Positions 1 through 9,109 of a stretch of 31,109 nt of DNA are shown here, piece by piece; the first letter of the stretch is position 1, and each line of letters opens with the position of its first letter. The notes beneath the pieces are model-generated. The model saw nothing but the letters and a program-made list of their open reading frames with translations. It did no database searches and had not been told where the DNA came from. The DNA is taken from the NCBI GenBank assembly GCA_964650965.1, contig CAZYYO010000028.1, forward strand, positions 1-31,109, written 5' to 3'. This stretch comes from CAZYYO01 sp964650965 (lineage in GTDB: Bacteria > Bacillota > Clostridia > Lachnospirales > Lachnospiraceae). The translations under genes and the position numbers were made by a program.

Positions 1-78
1 ATTTGCTACTACTTATTATACTTTATTTGCCTAAGGTTTACTATGACTTCTATTTCTTGTTTACTCTAATGCCATTTG

Positions 79-245
79 GTCAAGAAGCCCCTGGCAGACG
101 TTATGGCGACACTCTGAGACTCTGTAAGAACGTCAGCACTTGCAAGAGGCAGGGAGTATTCCCTGCCTCTTGCTTAGTACTGCTACGTTCTTACCGAAGT
201 GCAAACGGGTCTCAGATATCACCATAATGTCTGCCAGGGGCTGAG
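79..245. repeat. 167-nt dispersed structured element, copy 1
   Basis: This stretch aligns without gaps to 29889-30055, with 12 substitutions. It folds on itself almost end to end. The outer stem pairs 86-111 with 217-242, 113-120 pairs with 209-216, 124-133 with 185-194, 134-140 with 176-182, and 142-155 with 160-173. A 14-nt strand at 195-208 is unpaired and identical in both copies. Within it AAGTGC (197-202) is complementary to GCACTT (136-141), which allows a pseudoknot or alternative pairing. The element starts about 20 bp past the stop of the minus-strand symporter gene. It could be a structured RNA (strand undecided) or a MITE-like element with terminal inverted repeats. I do not recognise it as a named family. 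Confidence 0.85.
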
Positions 246-265
246 TCTATAAGCAATATGCTACT

Positions 266-1621
266 CTAAGCTTTCTTCAATTCCTTATCTATATCCCAAA
301 AAATCATAGCTATAATACTAATGACACTCATAATAATCGGCAAACCATAAACCAAAACTGTTTCTGCAGTTAGAACCGATGCTGCCTGGGTTGTAAGTGC
401 ACCATTATATCCACCAATCGCTAATCCCCAGCCAAGGGCTGCAGAAGCAAGACCGGTTCCTACCTTGATACCTACACTGTTAACAGAGGTAACCAGTCCT
501 TCGAACCTTTCCCCTGTCTGCATTTCCAACAAATCTACAATATCTGGTGCGAAGGTAAAGATTCCTGCCACATAAGGAGCAAGACCTAATCCTGTAATAA
601 CTGTTGCAACCAGAACAAGCTTTAAGCTGGTGGCTCCCATAATACCAACAATACAACCTACGATATAAATAACAGAGCCTGCAATCAAGGTATTTCTTTT
701 TCCGACTTTTCCAAACAGTTTAGGTGCAATGGCAATGCCAACAACAGAAGACAGAACACTAATTACAGCAATAATACTATATAAATTAGCATCTCCTAAT
801 ACATCTCTGGAGAAGTATACATGGGTTGCAAGAACCAGTCCGTTAAGGATATATGTACAAATAAATACAATAATGGAAATATAGAAATATTTGGTATGTA
901 ATAAAGCCTTAATACCAACCTTGACATCTCCGTGAGGAGCCTGTTCTTTTCCATCCTCATCCATACAAGAGCGTTTTTCCTTAATTGCAAAGAAGGTGAT
1001 TCCTTGCAGCACAAGACAGGCAATACTAAATACCAGTGCTGTCTTGGTCCATGCTCCCTGAACCTTAGAGCCACCATTTCCATTTAAAATCATTGGAGTA
1101 AGAATAGATAACAGCAGTCCTGCTAAGAAGGCAAAAATGCCTCGCACGGAACTTACCTTGGAACGATCATCCCCATCCAGACTAAAACGGGAAAGCATAG
1201 AATGATAGCTTAAATTATTAATTGTGTAAAAAATAACGGTTAACAGGAAATAGGTTACTACAATCCAAATGGTTTTCACACCAGCGGACAGATTTGATGG
1301 CACGTTATATACCAATATCTGGGTAATAACTAAGGGAATAATGCTGGCTCCAAACCAGGGTCTTGCTTTTCCCATTTTAGTCTGTGTTTTCTCAATCAGC
1401 ACACCAAAAATAATATCGCTGACACCATCAAATAAACGTAAAACCAACATAATCGTTCCAACAACTCCTGCTGCCATTAAGACACTGTCCGTGTAGTACA
1501 ATGTCAGCCAGGAAGAACAGAAGGTCCATACGAAATTTGACCCCAAATCTCCCAGTGCATACGCCAGCTTTTCTCCTCCACTGGTAACTCCATAGGGACG
1601 TTCTTTCTTTTCTCTACTCAT
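266..1621 (-). CDS. GPH-family sugar:cation symporter (MFS), module I
   Basis: This 451-aa polytopic membrane protein probably imports a glycoside or oligosaccharide with a cation. It shows the GPH/MelB pattern: an N-terminal helix with RLFDGVSD, then the loop 2-3 signature GKARPW, about 12 hydrophobic segments, and a short charged C-terminus (DIDKELKKA). The length is normal for the family. The ATG lies inside the end of the GH2 gene (8-bp overlap) and is preceded by GAGGAGG, so the two genes are probably translationally coupled: the symporter brings in the substrate that the GH2 enzyme cuts. The substrate cannot be read from sequence. No clear intrinsic terminator follows; the structured repeat at 79-245 is the next thing downstream. 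Confidence 0.9.
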   Translation of the reverse strand: MSREKKERPYGVTSGGEKLAYALGDLGSNFVWTFCSSWLTLYYTDSVLMAAGVVGTIMLVLRLFDGVSDIIFGVLIEKTQTKMGKARPWFGASIIPLVITQILVYNVPSNLSAGVKTIWIVVTYFLLTVIFYTINNLSYHSMLSRFSLDGDDRSKVSSVRGIFAFLAGLLLSILTPMILNGNGGSKVQGAWTKTALVFSIACLVLQGITFFAIKEKRSCMDEDGKEQAPHGDVKVGIKALLHTKYFYISIIVFICTYILNGLVLATHVYFSRDVLGDANLYSIIAVISVLSSVVGIAIAPKLFGKVGKRNTLIAGSVIYIVGCIVGIMGATSLKLVLVATVITGLGLAPYVAGIFTFAPDIVDLLEMQTGERFEGLVTSVNSVGIKVGTGLASAALGWGLAIGGYNGALTTQAASVLTAETVLVYGLPIIMSVISIIAMIFWDIDKELKKA

Positions 1622-4001
1622 TTTTTACTTCCTCCTCTTTTTGAACAATAATTGTTTTGGATACAGATTCCAGTCCTTCTCCTGATACACTGACGGTAAG
1701 TTCTCCTGGCTCTTCACCACTTTGTACAATAGCCAGCAGTCGTCCATGATAGGTGGTATAGGACATATCATGAAAGCTCTCTGTTGTTTCAGGATTACCG
1801 CTTGCCAGTGCCACCAGATGTCCCTGCCCCTCTACTGCAACCTGAAGACTGCGATCACTTAGAACATGCACGTTTCCTTTGCCATCTGTAATTGATATGT
1901 TGACATATGACAATTCCGTTCCATCTGCTGATATGGTTGTATGTTCTGGTTCCACAGTCAGCTGATATTGCTGCTCCTCTGCAGATTCCATCTGACTTTC
2001 CCCTATCATTTGTCCTTCTTTATCATAACTGATGGCACGAAGCTCTCCTGGCTCATATGCAACTTCATAAAATGCTCGACACTCCGTTAGTGGTTGTTTT
2101 CCAAGGGATTTATTATTTAAGAACAGCTCTACCTGTGTTCCCTGGCTGTATACCTGAACTTCGGCTATTTGTCCTGCATAGCCTGGCCATGACCAGCTGT
2201 CAATGGCATCTGTCAGTCGCCATTTTCCAACAGTATATAGTTCTCCTGCGTGGTTTAATGGACGAACTGCAATACATGGCTTCCTTTCAGAGCCAAATAC
2301 AACCGATGCATATTTTCCCTGACTTTCCACATATCCTGTCAGATCAATACAACCGCAGCCTGCTGTAAGACAGGGATAATCCTTGGAAAATGGTGCTGTT
2401 TCTGTTCCATAGAAGGGAAGTCCTACACCTGCCTCACCCAGATAATCCCAGGCAGTCCACATAAAATCTCCAATCAGATACGGTTCCTGCTCTATGCTTG
2501 GCCAATGTGCTCCAATTTGTGCTGGGAATGTTTCGGAGCTTAGAATCACTCGCTGTGGTGCCAGATTGTGAATTCCAGGATACAGATTTTCTCCGTAGTT
2601 ATATCCCACAATATCCACCTCTTCTACCACATCATGTATCAGTTCCTCCAGGCTCTCCGCTGTAATGCTTGCCATGAGCTTGGGAAGCAGCGTGATAATG
2701 TCATTTACCTCTTTACTGCCAACCTCTTCCTTTCCCTCCTTGTCATCCTGAGCTTTTTGTGCCTGCATATGAGCCAGTACAGACAGCATACTGTTAATGG
2801 CAATGGTTGTTGGTCTGGTTGCATCCAGTTCCTTTACCTTATTACACAGCATTTTACATATTGCAGCTCCATGAGGAAGCCCGGTATCAGTAATTTCATT
2901 TCCAATGCAATACATAATAACGGAAGGATGGTTGTAATCCTTGGAAATCAATGCTGTTAAATCCTTCTCCCACTCTTCATCAAAGCATGTAGCATAATCA
3001 TAGGTAGATTGTGGAATTTTCCACTGATCGAAGGTCTCATCTAGCACATACATTCCCAGTTCATCACAAAGACGAAGGAAATTTTTACCTGCAGGATTAT
3101 GGGAATAGCGAACTGCGTTAAATCCTAATTCCTTCATCTTCTGAATCTTTCTATATTCAGCACTATCATTGGTTGCTGCCCCCAAAGGACCATTATCATG
3201 ATGTACGCAGCCACCCTTCAGCTTTACCGTTTCTCCATTTACTGCAAATCCTGCAGTATGAGACCATGTGATTTCTCGAATTCCATAAGAAATGGTTTCC
3301 GTATCCACAAGTCTGCTATGATTCCAAAGCTCTACCTGAACCTGATATAGATATGGGTGCTCAGCCGACCATAGACATGGGTTCTCTATCTTACAGGTTC
3401 CATTCTCTCCATGAATTTCACCTACCAGATTGCCCGCATCATAGATTTTAATAATAATATCGCTTTCTTTCTTCTTGATTGCCTCTACTTTGGCATGAAT
3501 CACGGCTGGGTGAATGGATTCTGTAGTAAGCTGAATTCCCTGGGGCAGAAGATATTCCTCCTCACCAACCAGCATAGTAACCGGCCGATAAATGCCACTT
3601 CCTGAATACCATCTGGAGTTGGGCGTAAGAGAATTATCTGCAATTACTAACAGCTCATTGCTCTTACCAATTTGTATCTGCTGTGTAAGGTCAACATAGA
3701 AATTGGTATAGCCATAAATATGTCCGCCTATTTTGTTTCCATTAAGATAAATGGTGGAATTCATATAGATGCCTTCAAATTCTATTAAGACAGTCTTTCC
3801 CTGATATTCCTCTCCGAAATACAGCTCCTTTCTATAGTAATATTTTCCTCCTGGATAAAATCCACTTGCACTTCCTCCTGGCAATTTGGGATTTCTTTCT
3901 TCTGTCAGCATCGCATCATGAGGTACATTTATCGTAATCCTTGTCTCCTCATTGCCTTCCTTCCAGAATTGCCAGTTTTTATTTAAACTGATTTTCTTCA
4001 T
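1614..4001 (-). CDS. Glycoside hydrolase family 2 (beta-galactosidase-type)
   Basis: This 795-aa enzyme removes terminal beta-linked sugars from imported glycosides. It has the GH2 order: N-terminal jelly-roll sugar-binding domain (SGSGIYRPV near residue 135), immunoglobulin-like domain, then a TIM barrel with acid/base Glu in CIGNE (about residue 369) and nucleophile Glu in SSETFP (about 490). A DUF4982-like domain and a further C-terminal beta domain follow. No signal peptide is present, so it is cytoplasmic. The start is ATG 4001 (MKKISLNK), preceded by AAAGGAG; the frame stays open to 4070 but those codons fall over the promoter. A Lys/Glu-rich insertion of about 50 residues lies inside the barrel. 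Galactosidase versus another GH2 specificity is undecided. Confidence 0.9.
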   Translation of the reverse strand: MKKISLNKNWQFWKEGNEETRITINVPHDAMLTEERNPKLPGGSASGFYPGGKYYYRKELYFGEEYQGKTVLIEFEGIYMNSTIYLNGNKIGGHIYGYTNFYVDLTQQIQIGKSNELLVIADNSLTPNSRWYSGSGIYRPVTMLVGEEEYLLPQGIQLTTESIHPAVIHAKVEAIKKKESDIIIKIYDAGNLVGEIHGENGTCKIENPCLWSAEHPYLYQVQVELWNHSRLVDTETISYGIREITWSHTAGFAVNGETVKLKGGCVHHDNGPLGAATNDSAEYRKIQKMKELGFNAVRYSHNPAGKNFLRLCDELGMYVLDETFDQWKIPQSTYDYATCFDEEWEKDLTALISKDYNHPSVIMYCIGNEITDTGLPHGAAICKMLCNKVKELDATRPTTIAINSMLSVLAHMQAQKAQDDKEGKEEVGSKEVNDIITLLPKLMASITAESLEELIHDVVEEVDIVGYNYGENLYPGIHNLAPQRVILSSETFPAQIGAHWPSIEQEPYLIGDFMWTAWDYLGEAGVGLPFYGTETAPFSKDYPCLTAGCGCIDLTGYVESQGKYASVVFGSERKPCIAVRPLNHAGELYTVGKWRLTDAIDSWSWPGYAGQIAEVQVYSQGTQVELFLNNKSLGKQPLTECRAFYEVAYEPGELRAISYDKEGQMIGESQMESAEEQQYQLTVEPEHTTISADGTELSYVNISITDGKGNVHVLSDRSLQVAVEGQGHLVALASGNPETTESFHDMSYTTYHGRLLAIVQSGEEPGELTVSVSGEGLESVSKTIIVQKEEEVKNE

Positions 4002-4029
4002 TTTCTGCTCCTTTCCTGTTGTTGCTATC

Positions 4030-4059
4030 ATTATATTGTCTGTATCCTTTGACTCACAA
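4030..4059 (-). promoter_or_regulatory. Probable promoter of the GH2-symporter operon
   Basis: On the minus strand, TTGTGA (4059-4054) is followed after 18 bp by a perfect TATAAT (4035-4030). Transcription would start just ahead of the AAAGGAG ribosome site of the GH2 gene. It lies in the gap shared with the divergent AraC gene. Confidence 0.55.
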
Positions 4060-4211
4060 TAACATGACACGACTCTACCATCATTTTTTGTATCAGATTT
4101 TGACTTTTTCTGAATCTTTAAATACTATTGTTATCATTTTTCTTCATCTTTTATGCTTTTTTGTAACATATTTCAACTTAGTCAGATATGCTAATGATTT
4201 CTATGATAGAA

Positions 4212-4217
4212 TATAAT
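4212..4217 (+). promoter_or_regulatory. Possible -10 box of the module I AraC gene
   Basis: A perfect TATAAT lies 27 bp before the ATG at 4244. No good -35 box sits 16-18 bp upstream, so this promoter may be weak or need an activator. The rest of the 4002-4243 gap is AT-rich and would hold the regulator's operator, which I cannot pin down. Confidence 0.35.
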
Positions 4218-4243
4218 CACAAGATTTCATTAGGAGGTGCAGT

Positions 4244-5311
4244 ATGACCATTGAACTTCATCCTACATTTCAAGGGGGAAATATTCCCATAGAACAAACC
4301 ATTTCGTTTCATCAGTCCCAGGAAACAGATCAGTTCTACCAGGAATCTATTGTTCCCTTCTCTATTACCACTATAACCTGTCATTCTGATGACCATTCTC
4401 TGGATGTATATTCTATCTTTGTACCCGGAGCACAATATAACGGTACACTGCTGCATTCTATTTCCGGAAGAGAGCCTGCCAGTATGCACCAACATAATTA
4501 CTTTGAGCTGGTATATGTGCTTCAGGGAAACATGTACCAGATTGTAGAAGGAAAGGAGTTTCTCTATCCCGCAGGAAGCTGCTGTATTCTTAATCGAAAT
4601 ACCCTGCATACAGAACTGTTCTCATCTGATTATCATGCCCTGTTCTTCACGATTACTGCTGATCTTATCAGTGATATTATGAAACCTGTGTATCCCATGT
4701 TCTTTACTCAAGAAAGAGGCATGGAGCATTCTTTTATTGCCCAGTTCTTTCAGGACAATCTTCAGTCTCTTCACGAAAGCACCAGAGATTTTCTGGATTT
4801 TGTTCCCAGAATTACAGAGCACCAGCAAAAGATTCTGGTACACGACATCTTTGAGAATATGATTCACACCATGATTTCCCCCTGCTATGGCTCCACCTTC
4901 CATGTGAAGGACTTATTATGCCAGCTTCTTTCCGTATTAAGTAATGCAGACTATTATCAGGCAGTCCATGCTACTGCAAATACCAGCATGGATTCCCTGC
5001 TTTTTGCCCGAATTGACCAAATTCTAGAGGAACACAATGGCCGAATCAGCAACCATGAGCTTTCAAAAATGTTAAGCTATAATGGAACTTATCTGGGAAG
5101 AATCGTAAAGAATCACACAGGAATGAGCCTCTTTGATTACAGCATGACCTTCACTATGAAGGCCGCCTCTGATTTATTATTAAATACAAATAAAAATGTG
5201 TCCCAGATTATGGAAGAACTCCACTTCTCTAATCGGACACATTTCTATCAGGTTTTTTCTCAATATTATCAAATGACTCCGGCTCAGTATCGCCAAGCCG
5301 GACAAAAATAA
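4244..5311 (+). CDS. AraC-family transcriptional regulator, module I
   Basis: This 355-aa DNA-binding regulator has an N-terminal cupin-like sensor domain (HQHNYFELVYVLQG near residues 82-95 and a beta-rich stretch with PAGSCCILN). A linker follows, then a C-terminal pair of helix-turn-helix motifs over about the last 100 residues. The second HTH ends in the family signature SNRTHFYQVFSQYYQMTPAQYR. AGGAGG stands 6 bp before the ATG. It is divergent from the GH2-symporter operon, the usual arrangement for an AraC protein that activates its neighbour when it binds the transported sugar or a derivative. It converges on the DUF2142 gene with only 8 bp between stops, and no terminator is visible there. 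Confidence 0.9.
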   Translation: MTIELHPTFQGGNIPIEQTISFHQSQETDQFYQESIVPFSITTITCHSDDHSLDVYSIFVPGAQYNGTLLHSISGREPASMHQHNYFELVYVLQGNMYQIVEGKEFLYPAGSCCILNRNTLHTELFSSDYHALFFTITADLISDIMKPVYPMFFTQERGMEHSFIAQFFQDNLQSLHESTRDFLDFVPRITEHQQKILVHDIFENMIHTMISPCYGSTFHVKDLLCQLLSVLSNADYYQAVHATANTSMDSLLFARIDQILEEHNGRISNHELSKMLSYNGTYLGRIVKNHTGMSLFDYSMTFTMKAASDLLLNTNKNVSQIMEELHFSNRTHFYQVFSQYYQMTPAQYRQAGQK

Positions 5312-5319
5312 AGACTGGC

Positions 5320-7410
5320 TTATTGCCAAAAATCCTCCACTGTGTGAAAAATATTTTTATATATAGAGGCTATCATCATAATATGACATAGAATACTGTA
5401 CAAATATATTTTCTTCTCCTGTATTCTGCTTCGTCCCTTATTACAGATGCATAATCCCAATAGCATAATAATGGCCATAGAAATAAAATAACGGCCTTGA
5501 ACCCCTTCCACGTAAATATGGTTTGCTCTGGTACTATATAAAAACATTGCCACTACTGGTAACGAGCCTACAAGTACTCCAATGCTCAGCATACCAACTA
5601 TGTACCCTCTTTTATTGCAGTGCATATACTTCACCCGTTGAATATCTTCCTGCCGTCCCTGTGCTGCTTCGTATAACAGAACAATATATGGTGCATAGCT
5701 TGCAATATCCACATGAAGATTCATGCTACTTAATCTGGCTCCAAAAAGTTGAACAAACCACTCTCCTATATGAAGGAAAAAATTGTATCCCAATAGCAGC
5801 ATACTAGCAGGCTCCCTTATCAATTTCTGCAAACTGTATGCCTGCTCCTTTGGAAAGGTTCTGCACATATGGGGTTCCCATAGCAGCTGCCCTAGCATCT
5901 CTCTCTTGCAAAATATAATAGCAGTGCCTGCCATAAGAGCCACTACAGCCAGCCCCCAAAAAGTCCTTCGAACCCATTTTATATGATGATATTTTAATAA
6001 AAGAACTAACATAGGAACGAATGCTACTGGTGCAGCACCAAAATTTTTAACTGGCAATATCAGAATAGAAGCCATAGCCAGTAATATGAACCTATTAAAA
6101 TTCTTCTTATCCGCTTTCCATAGTGACCAGTTGGCATATTCCTGATGAAACAAAATCTCCACAGAAATAGAGCAGATAAGAATGGTCAATCCTATCAACC
6201 ACATATCATAGGAGATACAGGATATTTGGTGGATTGTCTCTGGCAGCATACTCATCACAAATAAAACATTTCGTCCCACTGGAATAATTCCAATACAATA
6301 CGCTCCTATGATTGCAAATATAAGAATATTCCAAAATCTGGCACACACAATTACTCCCGGCAGACTAAGACCCATACACTTTCCGATAAGAATGCCTATA
6401 ATTGAAGGAAGATATGCTGGTATCTGTAGCTTGTAGGACGAAACAGGGTCATAATTCTTATAAAAATACGTGGATGAAACCCAGACTTGACTGTTATTGC
6501 TACAAGGCTGAAGCAACATATCGTGATAAGCATCTATATAATCCCTGGTAAACTCAGAATGAGCTATAATTTCTCTTAGCTTTAGCTCTTTATCGCCTTT
6601 ACGAATGGCAATTATTTCCGCCTCTTCTCCGATGTCTCGTTGAAAGTATTCCAGAATCTGAATGCTTCTGGAAAAGTGTCGCAGCTCATCTGATTTCATA
6701 CAGCCAGGGATTAACAATGCATAAATGAATCCTGTCAAAAGTACAGCATAGAAATAAATACGATGTAGCTTCCATTTCCAAATATAAATCATGGCATAAC
6801 TTCCAACAGAAAGTGCCCACAGTAAGAAAAAAACAATTTTGATAATTACATAAATTCCACCGGTGGTACGACTCCCTCCTGCTGCCACCCAAATATCCTG
6901 GGAATCCTCTTTTCCATTGAAGTAGCATTCATATTTTGTTCCCAGATACTCCTTCCCTAAAAAAAGCGACAGGGAACTGTTCTCGCTCTCCGGCAATGTA
7001 ATAATAAGGCGACCATAAGCCCCTCTTTGCCCTTTGATAACCTTCGGGAAAATAATTCTAAGATACTCGTCTCTACAAGCGTCCTCTGCTAAATCCCCCT
7101 CGAACCACACCTGACCTGTGTCCCGTGCCTGAACCATAACATGAATTTGATGATGCGTATTGGTATTCGCCTGTCTTATCTGAATTTCACTTAATACATC
7201 TGCCTTATTCACAAATTCCTGCACCAGCTCATCTCCTGGCGACAGTGACATTTCAGTTGTCTGCTGCACTGTGCAATCCCATGCCTCCCATCTTCTAAGA
7301 TAGGTTCTCACAAACAGATATGTCACTGCCACCAAAAGAGTCAGCATCAGAAATACCACCACATCTTTTTTTCTAATATGAAGATTACTTTTGATTTGAT
7401 AAGTATGCAT
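5320..7410 (-). CDS. DUF2142-like polytopic membrane protein
   Basis: This 696-aa membrane protein has one N-terminal helix (residues about 15-35), an extracytoplasmic beta-rich region to about residue 185, then roughly ten more hydrophobic segments. The segment GCMKSDELRHFSRSIQIL resembles the D-E-x-x-H-F motif near the second helix of DUF2142 proteins, which are often found beside cell-surface glycan genes and have no defined reaction. The start is GTG 7413 or ATG 7410. Neither has a good ribosome site, and both lie inside the end of the upstream esterase gene (26-bp overlap), so translation is probably coupled to it. It is the last gene of the minus-strand cassette. Whether it serves the RiPP pathway or only shares a transcript is unknown. 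Confidence 0.7.
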   Translation of the reverse strand: MHTYQIKSNLHIRKKDVVVFLMLTLLVAVTYLFVRTYLRRWEAWDCTVQQTTEMSLSPGDELVQEFVNKADVLSEIQIRQANTNTHHQIHVMVQARDTGQVWFEGDLAEDACRDEYLRIIFPKVIKGQRGAYGRLIITLPESENSSLSLFLGKEYLGTKYECYFNGKEDSQDIWVAAGGSRTTGGIYVIIKIVFFLLWALSVGSYAMIYIWKWKLHRIYFYAVLLTGFIYALLIPGCMKSDELRHFSRSIQILEYFQRDIGEEAEIIAIRKGDKELKLREIIAHSEFTRDYIDAYHDMLLQPCSNNSQVWVSSTYFYKNYDPVSSYKLQIPAYLPSIIGILIGKCMGLSLPGVIVCARFWNILIFAIIGAYCIGIIPVGRNVLFVMSMLPETIHQISCISYDMWLIGLTILICSISVEILFHQEYANWSLWKADKKNFNRFILLAMASILILPVKNFGAAPVAFVPMLVLLLKYHHIKWVRRTFWGLAVVALMAGTAIIFCKREMLGQLLWEPHMCRTFPKEQAYSLQKLIREPASMLLLGYNFFLHIGEWFVQLFGARLSSMNLHVDIASYAPYIVLLYEAAQGRQEDIQRVKYMHCNKRGYIVGMLSIGVLVGSLPVVAMFLYSTRANHIYVEGVQGRYFISMAIIMLLGLCICNKGRSRIQEKKIYLYSILCHIMMIASIYKNIFHTVEDFWQ

Positions 7411-9031
7411 CACAATAATCTATAGAGGTTTCCCAATAGGCGTCAATTACAGAACTGTCAAATTCACATGTATGATTGGATTTCGACAGGGTATAAAATA
7501 CATGGTCAACCTGATTTTGATTCAACAAGCCATTTAGTCTATTTCCATGTTCATAGCCAACAATAATGTCCTCCTGAGCATAGGCCATAACTGTAGGCAC
7601 GGTATCTACATTTACGTAATTAGCAGGTGAAACCTGATTTAGTGCCGCATCTTTCTCTTCCTCATTCATGGAGGCGTAACCAGGAATCATTTTAGCTGCA
7701 AATGTATCAAACAGCATTGTAGACTGCATGATTCCAGGTGCAAAAGCTTCTGGACATAAATCAGCAGGTCCTACTTCCTCAAAGACAAGTGATACAGGAA
7801 TTTCTGCTGCCTTAGGTCTTTCATATGCATACAAAAGTGCCAAGTGTCCACCTGCAGAATACCCCGATGTCGCCATTTGATCAACGGTATATCCCATATC
7901 AGATGTCTGACGATAAATCGTATTAATGCACTGCTGCATATCATCTAAAATATCATTCATGCTCTGTGCCGGATTACTTTCGTATCCAAAAAGTCGATAG
8001 TCAATATCTGCTGTAATATACCCTTCCCTTGCCATTTTGGCACAGGCATAATCCATAGACTCCTTGTCTCCGCTGGTCCAGCTGCCTCCATGAGTAAACA
8101 GAATGAGAGATACCGGTTGTTCCTTATTCAGATTCTTTGGAATAAATAAATTATATTCATTTCTCACACTTCTGGTATCATCATATATCTGATTGCGGTA
8201 AATGTATGCCTCGGTCTCTGTTAATTCTGGCTCTGTCATTCTGGCATTCTTCCAAAAAGCCTGTACCCATGCTTTCGTATCCTCATCCAGCGTGTCTGGA
8301 TTGCTTACGCTCATAACTTGAAGTCCATTAAAAGGAACCCATTTTCCCTGTTTTTCCACAGCATTATAGATATTGTAATAGGTTGCCGGAGCAGACAGGT
8401 TCATACTGCTGTTTTTTGCACGAAATCCCAGAATCAATCTGGCATATCCTGATGTATCCTGTGAGAAGTCTGGTCCATTAATGGTAACATCTACTGATAC
8501 GTCATCTCCATATTTCACTTCAGATTCATGTTCCATAGTCCATACTTCATTCCACAGACGAATGGAAGACCTTGCTACAAGCGTTGCTGAATTAAATGGG
8601 AAATGAAATCCATTCTTCTTCACCTCCACTGAGCCTACCCGATTGGCGAGAAGTGGTGTAAACCATTGTCCAATATCCTCTGTAGGGCCTACTGTTTCCT
8701 GAAAAATTCCGTATTCCGTTCGATAGAATCTTCCACCATGTTCAACTACAATTTTACCTTGAATATCAATATTACCCCTTGCCTGTACAGTTCCTCCATC
8801 CCGAATTGTCAGTGTTACATTTTCAGGAATTGTCAGTGTTTTTCCACTCTTAATAATGTAATTTCCTGTAACATCAATGTCCTGTGTTAATCTGGTATTT
8901 TTGCAGATAATAAGATTATCTGATACAGTGGCTGCCGATACTTTCATTGTTATAAGTGGACAAAGCATTAACATAATAATAAGTATTGACAGCAATCTCG
9001 TTCCTTTGTACTGTTTCCATATCCTTTTCAT
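7385..9031 (-). CDS. Secreted alpha/beta-hydrolase (carboxylesterase-type) with N-terminal beta domain
   Basis: This protein of about 548 aa starts at ATG 9031 (MKRIWKQY), behind AAAGGAG. A signal peptide is clear: basic N-terminus, hydrophobic stretch LLSILIIMLMLCPL, likely cleavage after VSAA, so it is exported. Residues about 30-110 form a repetitive beta-rich stretch (GKTLTIPENVTLTI, then GNIDIQGKIVV), like part of a beta-helix. The C-terminal half is a hormone-sensitive-lipase/BD-FAE-like hydrolase: oxyanion-hole HGGSW, nucleophile GYSAGGH (about Ser392), acid Asp in AQEDIIV, His in SNHTCEF. Probable role: deacylating a glycan or peptide outside the cell. It follows the ABC exporter gene by 78 bp, with a hairpin between. 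Its link to the RiPP genes is positional only. Confidence 0.8.
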   Translation of the reverse strand: MKRIWKQYKGTRLLSILIIMLMLCPLITMKVSAATVSDNLIICKNTRLTQDIDVTGNYIIKSGKTLTIPENVTLTIRDGGTVQARGNIDIQGKIVVEHGGRFYRTEYGIFQETVGPTEDIGQWFTPLLANRVGSVEVKKNGFHFPFNSATLVARSSIRLWNEVWTMEHESEVKYGDDVSVDVTINGPDFSQDTSGYARLILGFRAKNSSMNLSAPATYYNIYNAVEKQGKWVPFNGLQVMSVSNPDTLDEDTKAWVQAFWKNARMTEPELTETEAYIYRNQIYDDTRSVRNEYNLFIPKNLNKEQPVSLILFTHGGSWTSGDKESMDYACAKMAREGYITADIDYRLFGYESNPAQSMNDILDDMQQCINTIYRQTSDMGYTVDQMATSGYSAGGHLALLYAYERPKAAEIPVSLVFEEVGPADLCPEAFAPGIMQSTMLFDTFAAKMIPGYASMNEEEKDAALNQVSPANYVNVDTVPTVMAYAQEDIIVGYEHGNRLNGLLNQNQVDHVFYTLSKSNHTCEFDSSVIDAYWETSIDYCDAYLSNQK

Positions 9032-9068
9032 TATTACTCCTTTCCTGTGGCATCTAACTACCATGGTG

Positions 9069-9094
9069 GTGCATACAATCACTGATTGATGCAC
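9069..9094 (-). other. Hairpin between the ABC exporter and esterase genes
   Basis: GTGCAT (9069-9074) pairs with ATGCAC (9089-9094), and CAATC (9076-9080) pairs with GATTG (9084-9088), with one bulged base and a 3-nt loop. No T-run follows on the minus strand, so it is not a standard terminator. It may be an mRNA processing or stability element, or an operator. Confidence 0.5.
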
Positions 9095-9109
9095 ATCTAT
9101 TACTATATG

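Noticed and set aside
3..227. Short plus-strand reading frame at the left edge
   Set aside because: It runs through the structured repeat and has no ribosome site.
79..245. Integron attC-like site
   Set aside because: The element is longer than usual attC sites, no integrase or cassette array is nearby, and the core-site pattern is not seen.
5280..5340. Terminator between the convergent AraC and DUF2142 genes
   Set aside because: Only short, imperfect complementarity around GGCTTATTGCC is seen, with no T-run.
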